A stretch of DNA of 64,000 bases from Lathyrus oleraceus (lineage: Eukaryota; Streptophyta; Magnoliopsida; Fabales; Fabaceae): contig NC_066584.1 in the NCBI RefSeq assembly GCF_024323335.1, positions 428,925,319 to 428,989,318 on the forward strand, written 5' to 3'. Under the pieces are notes generated by a model, which ran no database searches, was not told the origin of the DNA, and worked only from the letters and a program-made list of their open reading frames with translations. This document shows, piece by piece, positions 58,394 through 64,000 of this stretch. Both the position numbers and the translations under genes were made by a program. The stretch's first letter is position 1. Each line of letters starts with the position of its first letter.

Positions 58394-59049
58394 TGATGGG
58401 AAATTAAGACACAATAACAGACCAATACGCAACGGATATAAAATTCCTCAGACTTGTAGGAACCTTGAGGATCAACAACAAATATAAGACGACAAATTAA
58501 ACAAATAAAGACACAAAAGAACACCGATACTTTTAACATGAAAAATCTCTCAATATGAGAGTAAAAACCACGAGTCTTCCAGACCAAAAAAATAACTCAA
58601 CTATAATTAATCAAGGGTACAATAGAGTCTTAAAGTGATTCACAAACTGGTGCTAACAACCACAAATCACAAAGCAAATTAGCTTACAAATAAGAATAAA
58701 AAAACTGAAAAAATTTCTCAAATCTGCAGCTTCAGTGTGAAGCAAATAACTCTCACCTCAGACGTTGTTTTGAAATTCTGAACGGTCAAAAGTTAGATAT
58801 ATGTGTTACGGACCTGCCTTCCAAATTTGAGCTCGATCTGACGGTTAATGAATTGGAGATCGTTGATTTAGTGAGACTGATTGCAGAAAAATGAAAATGA
58901 GTTTCTCTCATGTTTTCTCTATTTTGAATCCTTATTTTCTCTCTATTTCTCTCAACCCTAAATTAATCATCTCCACTTAAATAAATGAGACAAATAAGTT
59001 AATTATATTTGGATCTTTCTCCACATAAAAATGAAACTCAAACCCAACA
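58394..59049 (-). repeat. 5' LTR of copia 3 (656 bp)
   Basis: On the - strand it starts TGTTGGGTTTGAG and ends TTCCCATCA. The other LTR is missing. Confidence 0.85.
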
Positions 59050-59395
59050 ATAATTAGAGGTTGGAAGGAAGAAATTCAATGGATAATGAAGAGATGTAAA
59101 GTAAAAGGTTGGAGAGCAAAAGTTTTGAAGTGTGCTTTCACATAAACTGTGTATGGAAGTATAGAAAGTCCAAATATTTTGTAAATACAAATAGCAATAA
59201 TAATATATATAGTAACATAATAGATAGTATATTGTGTAGAACATTGAGCTATCCTAAGATGAGACATCATATTGCAAAATTAAGAATGCCTATAGTGGCT
59301 AGTGTTTAGTCTCTTTGCTGGCTCGACCTTTAGGATCGCCTGTAATGTAATAGTTTTTGGATTTTTATTAATATATATTTTATTTTTCCAAACAA
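59050..59395 (+). pseudogene. LINE ORF2 C-terminal end and 3' UTR
   Basis: The + strand reads GWRAKVLK (about 59110), then YRKSKYFVNTNSNNNIYSNI and IIDSILCRTLS...KMRHHIAKL, in more than one frame. This resembles the final part of plant L1-type ORF2 after the zinc finger. The following T-rich text with CTGGCTCGACC and TGTAATGTAATAG looks like a LINE 3' end. Confidence 0.6.
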
Positions 59396-59404
59396 AACCT
59401 AATA

Positions 59405-60165
59405 TAAATTTTAATAAATTTGACCTTATTAATATATTAATTTATTAAAAATTAAAATATTTTATTTAATAAGGAAAATTTTAATAAGGAAAATTTATTA
59501 AAAGTTATAATATTTTATTTAATATTATTTTCTATTTAATGACAACAAGTTTTTAATCATAATCTTATATAATTTTTATCAGAGTCTAAATAAATACTAT
59601 TCTATTAAATAAAATAGAATTAAATATACGATACTTTCTAATATATTAGTAAAATTCGATTTACTTTTTATAAAAAATAATTTGGACCTTCTTTGAAATA
59701 TTAAAACTAATTATCCATACTAATTTTAGTAATGTTTAAACTAATTTACTAATATTTTAGTTTTTAAATAATAAAGAGATCAAATCAATAATAATATATA
59801 TTTTTAAAAGAAAGACCCACCAATTATATTGTTGTGTGTGTCAAAAAAGATATAGAACCGTAATTGTAAAAAAGAAATTAAATTTATTTAAAAAAGGTTA
59901 CATTTAGAAATATGCTGGAGAAACCGGGAATATTCGGATTAAAAGATAAAATTGTGTTATTTTGATATAATTTTCCCCCCACTATAATACGTTTATTTAA
60001 TTTAGAATACAATAACACCAACACCTTTGTGAGAGATAAAAAAATATTTGCTGTTAGACATCAAATGTTGGGTCAAACAAAAATAAAAATTGGTGTTTGT
60101 GCAGTTGCGCTGGAGGCGCGTGGGAAGTGCGTTGAATAATGTTGTACTTTATTGAGAATGAAGGG
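59405..60165 (+). repeat. AT-rich repeat, copy C
   Basis: It corresponds to copy B (54525-55040) with insertions: TTTAATAAATTTGACCTTA, TTAAATTTATTTAAAAA, GGATTAAAAGA.AAAATTGTG and GGGAAGTGCGTTGAATAAT are shared in the same order. It lies about 4.9 kb downstream in the same direction. Confidence 0.8.
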
Positions 60166-60470
60166 ACAGTTAGGAAGCAATTTCTAAAAGGGAAGAGATA
60201 TACAATATAAAAAGCAACCTTATAATGAGGATGACGTGTACATGTGTGGACCAATCAGAATCCGCGGTCAGGGGAACTCTGTGTCTTCTTTCGTATCTCT
60301 AACATTTCTCGGCTGGATTCCAAATTCTAATGACCGGTTGTCACCGGTGAATAAAATGTTATTTACCGACACTAACCGGTTTCTGAGAAAACCACCCACC
60401 CGTGTGACTCTGTCTGTCTCCGACAAAGAAGCGAATGCGTTATTATAAATAAATAAATAATAAAATATAA
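60166..60470. promoter_or_regulatory. GC-richer island with promoter-like elements
   Basis: 60231-60265 holds TGACGTGTACATGTG and CCAATCAG close together, and ACCGGTT half sites occur at 60330-60385. On the - strand the order CCAAT-like box, ACACGTCA, then a TATA-like TTTATATTG (about 60200) would suit a promoter firing left, but only copy C follows. A 70-codon + strand frame and a 72-codon - strand frame overlap here without known domains. Confidence 0.35.
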
Positions 60471-62214
60471 ATTGCTCCATTTTCATGGCCTACTTACAGC
60501 TGGTTTATTTTATTTTATTCGTCTTTTAATGATTGGCTACTTCACATTTACAATCAAAATATCTTACAATGATAGTACCTATGTTCTTTACTGGAAATTT
60601 TGCAAACAATTATTTGATCAAGTGTATGAGTTTAGTACTTCTAAACTCTAACCATATAGAATCACAATGAATTGAATCTTTCTCCATCCCTTGTTTTTAG
60701 CTAGTTGTCATTTTTAAAGTTAATTATGTAGGTTAATGAAGCTAATAGGTTTTGGTGCTGTTAATCAATATTTAAAGGTTCATTGACAAAATAATACTAC
60801 TCTCTCTTTGTCTCCTTTATGAGCTAGAGCTCAAATCTACCAACCATGACACCCTTCCAAATAAATCTGGTCCTCCATTCTTTTATAAAAAATACTAACG
60901 AGTATTTTAAGAGTATTTTTTTTATTTATATTTTTTTTTCATTTACGGAATTGGTAGAAATAATTTAATGCATAATCATTTTCACCTTGTTTTATAATTT
61001 TTTTTTATCAATCATATGAAACAACCTTAAAATTTTTGATAAGATAACAATCCAGCCGATGATGTATTTAGTTTTTTAAGTACTTTTATTATTAATACAT
61101 TCATGTTTTCACAGGTTTTAATAAAAATTCTAAAGAATTATATAAAAGGCTAATTCAAGTCAAAATCATCCTAATCATATAAATTTTATGGTATTTCATT
61201 GTGAAAGTTACAATGACAAAGTAATGAGATGACTAGCATATGAGAAACTGAAAAAATATAAAATATTTAGAGAGAAACAACAAATAACTGATATTGTAAG
61301 CAACAATATTGAACACAATATTATATTGGCGCTCAACAAGCATATCACCACTATTTTCACCCCCGCCAAGCAAATTAACGACGAATGCCAAATATGGAGC
61401 GACATGATTTAATTGAGAAAAGGGCTAAAAACATTCATTTCATTAAATAAAAAGACATCCAGGGTTAATAAAAGCACAGTTTGACACCTTCAAGATTTTT
61501 ATATAAATTGTAAAACATATTTAGTTATAAGAATTTCAAATTTTAATGAGACAAAGGAACATTCTGCAGTTAGGAAGTAGGGAAACTGAATTTCATCATT
61601 AAAGAATCATCCCTAATCATTGTAAATTATATTTTTTGATTTTATTTGTAATATTCATGAATCTCTTAAGAGTGAGTGGTTAATTACCCTAGTTTAAGAT
61701 CCCCTAGATAAATTTTCCTCAATAATGTGAACTACCCGGTCTAATAAGATTTGTCTTTTGTAAATGAACTCTTTTTTTTTATTATAAATTATTCAATTCT
61801 ATTCATGGTTAATGTTTTTCTCCCATTTAAGGAATTGGGAGAAATGATCTAGGTAAAATTGAGATCACTTTGTATATTTTCATAGTAGAGTCAAGTAGAA
61901 TTGTTTACGATTGCTAGTGATATGACATATTCAATTGTGTCATGAGGTATTTTATGTGCGGCAAACCTTCTTGTTGTTACATCGGGGTCACTAGGGTAAA
62001 GAAAATAACAAAGAAGGTTACTCGATGATTAAATCCTTGGTAACTATTTTAAAATAAACATGATTTATGAGAGATAGTTACATGATAAACATGTGCACAC
62101 TATAGTAAAAGAGGCAAAGAATTTGAATGTGGTACTTAACAATTTCTCTCATTAAAGTAGTCAAATTGTAAGTTTAGTTTAGATAATTATGTAGTTATAG
62201 CAAAAACCCAATCA
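60471..62214. other. AT-rich spacer, nothing recognised
   Basis: No supported gene, LTR or structural RNA. Short frames are consistent with chance. Confidence 0.5.
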
Positions 62215-62300
62215 ATCGTGCTATATATACCCCCTGTTGCATATATGTCTCATCAATCACATCAAGTAAAATTTCATCAAATTAAAAACAATCCTTGTGA
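62215..62300 (+). promoter_or_regulatory. Possible core promoter
   Basis: GCTATATATACCCCC (62220-62234), then a C/A-rich leader with ATCAATCACATCAAG, looks like a plant TATA box and 5' UTR. No open frame follows within 700 bases. Confidence 0.3.
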
Positions 62301-62989
62301 ATACAAATAAATATACACACACTTTGTGAATTTTCGTCGGCACTAACTATTACAATTAATTTTTACTCCAATAAAATGGCGTAACTATGGGGATTGTTAA
62401 CCACTTTAACAAGGAAAAAATATATGATTGTACTTGAAATTATGTAGGCGCGGTAAAATTGGCTCAGTCCATCGAACATGTCCATTTTTCTTGGATTTTT
62501 TGCGAGGCAGATCAAAGTTTTAGGCTCACACCCTCTAATATGTATGCTCCGTCCCTCCCTATTATTTTCAGGTGCGAGCATTAACACGAATATTTGTAAT
62601 TTTTAGCCTTTAGGGGTGCAAGGCCAACATGTCCGTCCCACCCTCATTTTTTTTTTGCGAGGCAAGTCAAGATTTTTTACCGAACTTTTAACTATACCTA
62701 CCCACCTGCCCCATTTTTTGCCGACTTTTGTGGGGAGGGCATGCCAATTTTCCACCCCTAAAATTAGAAGCATTTAAGTTTTGTTAATTTTATTTTTTAT
62801 TTTTATTTTTATTTTATTTTCAATTTTAGTTTTACTTTACTAGATATTACTGACGGTATCCGTGGTTTGATTATTGTGTAGCACCGATTGAAAGATTAAG
62901 ATTCAAGAATAGCAAAACAACATGTTAGTCAAATTTGACCAACTGCAAGCCTAAATGGGTGAAATATGTAGATAATTTGTAGACATCCA
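62301..62989. other. Spacer with an unclassified GC-richer repeat
   Basis: 62450-62765 contains TTTTTTGCGAGGCA twice (about 62496 and 62652) with CCACCC-type text, which suggests a dispersed repeat of unknown class. The remainder is AT-rich. Confidence 0.35.
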
Positions 62990-63357
62990 ACCTTAGTATG
63001 AATGTGTGACTACCGTGGTGGTGGCAATGGAAACAATCAACGCAATTCTAAATGATTTCTTGCATAAGAGGAAAATTATATGAGAAGTTATCAAGGAAAT
63101 AAATATTTCTCAAATCCTTACACTTTTATATTAAGGAGAGAGCAACAAGACCAACAACTTTACGAGTATGAGAGGCGTCCCTCTCTCGATGAGATTTCAA
63201 CGAATTTTATAAAAAAATTAGATGAAACTTTTGGTAATCCTAAGAGATTGGAGGAGAAAGAAAAAGCGTACAAGAGTTGCCAAAATATGGAGTTAAGAAA
63301 TCGGAAAATCCTTCGAAAGGTTAGTGTTAAAAAACTAAGAAAAAAAGAGTCTTGAAA
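62990..63357 (+). pseudogene. Possible gypsy gag relic
   Basis: The + strand reads GGGNGNNQRNSK, a stop, then MRSYQGNKYFSNPYT and RRPSLDEISTNFIKKLDETF (frame 63080-63355). The Asn/Gly-rich spacer followed by a PSLxE...FI motif resembles the C-terminal gag part of Tat/Athila-type elements. No protease or zinc knuckle follows. Weak call. Confidence 0.35.
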
Positions 63358-64000
63358 AAATTAGAAAAAAAGAAGTCGAGAAAATATTAAAAAAAAGAAA
63401 GAGTTGAGTGCGAGGAGATTTTTATTTTGAAGTGAGTGTAATAAAAGAAAGAATAGAGGAAGAGAAAAAAACGACTAAGAAAGAAATCAGTGAGAAATAC
63501 ACCACCACACCATATACAAGATTATTGTATCGCCACCTTAAAAAGAAAGATAAAAAATAATGATAATTCATAAAATTCTTAGAAATATTTATTAAATATC
63601 AAGTATCTTGTGAGATGTAGTTAAATATTTATTTTGGAGGGTATGAGTGTAATGGGGTCAGGATTAGTTAAGTGTATATCATGTGTTGTAACGATTTTCA
63701 CATAGTGTTATTCTCTGGTTGTCTATCGACAACGACCGTGGTTTTTCTCCGATTTTGGAGTTTCCACGTTATGTTCTTGTGTTTTGATTATGTTTCACTT
63801 AAAGTATAATTGGTTTCTTGATCGGTAAGAAACCCACAAGGATAGAAAAGAAGAAAAACAATAAGAACACAATGAAATTGATTATAAATTATTATTATTT
63901 ACTTTTTCTCTAAAACAAGATTACAAGTGTTGTAGAATAGCAAATAACATCCCTCACCCTAATTAGGATTTGCCTTATGCAATGATAAGAGACTAGTATG
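63358..64000 (+). other. Purine-rich spacer and a probable copia LTR end
   Basis: 63358-63500 is A/G-rich. At 63640-63790, TTTTCACATAGTGTTATTCT, then CGACAACGACCGTGG and GATTTTGGAGTTTCCACG, resembles the R-U5 part of Tnt1-like copia LTRs. No primer site or coding region follows. The last 200 bases are unrecognised. Confidence 0.35.

Larger units (their letters stand above)
57641..59049 (-). mobile_element. Copia 3, 5' fragment (LTR, primer site, gag)
   Basis: On the - strand: 5' LTR 59049-58394, primer site, then gag from 58348 down to a zinc-knuckle start near 57650, where the element is cut. No pol is present. Confidence 0.85.

Noticed and set aside
60236..60486. Overlapping 70- and 72-codon frames on opposite strands
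   Set aside because: No recognisable domain and mutually exclusive; the segment looks more like a promoter island.

Overview
This is nuclear DNA from a flowering plant, and the most likely source is a repeat-rich legume such as pea, vetch, lentil or a clover relative. I infer this from an Ogre/Tat-type element with the terminus TGTCATAC...GTATGACA, Tekay-type chromovirus elements, many nested LTR elements, and one intact intronless GRAS gene that reads as SCL8. No tRNA, rRNA, CRISPR or prokaryotic operon structure was seen. Species identity cannot be fixed from the sequence alone.

Layout. Positions 1-7491 hold a very young Tekay (Ty3/gypsy) element with an open gag-pol. It lies inside an Ogre/Tat element, of which the integrase, a tandem-repeat-rich 3' region and the 3' LTR are visible (7492-13409). 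Positions 14031-23943 are a degenerate Mutator-like element (MULE). It carries a FAR1/MULE transposase fused to an OTU-type cysteine protease on the + strand and a convergent plant-mobile-domain (PMD) gene on the - strand. The PMD gene is split by a complete CACTA transposon (17565-23427; 12-bp TIR, AAT target duplication). The CACTA element has hairpin-forming subterminal repeats and a 13-exon gene combining a Transposase_24-like region with an Ulp1-type protease.

Positions 24921-38506 are a decayed copia element on the - strand. Its left LTR holds a (AT)n(AG)n microsatellite and was split by a second, nearly intact Tekay element (25122-33685; AGTTA target duplication; three in-frame stops). 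Positions 39808-41862 (- strand) hold the SCL8-like GRAS gene, the only intact host gene seen.

Positions 42691-52500 are a LINE 3' part (- strand) split by a second copia element (43124-51914). That copia itself received two solo LTRs (45185-46455 with TSD GATTC; 48111-50853 with an imperfect TSD). From 52.5 kb to the end there are a probable solo LTR, three copies of an AT-rich repeat (54.1, 54.5 and 59.4 kb), a CDPK EF-hand exon fossil, a probable CACTA relic rich in ACCGTGGT, a copia 5' fragment, another LINE 3' end, and mostly AT-rich DNA with faint gag and LTR relics.

The genes do not form a pathway. The window is a stack of insertions whose order can be read: Ogre then Tekay-1; MULE then CACTA; copia-1 then Tekay-2; LINE then copia-2 then the two solo LTRs. 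The most unusual content is the MULE/CACTA nest, which brings together transposon-borne OTU, PMD, Transposase_24 and Ulp1 domains, and the LTR architecture of the Tekay family, with an apparent leader intron that contains an array of perfect GTTAACCGGTTAAC palindromes.
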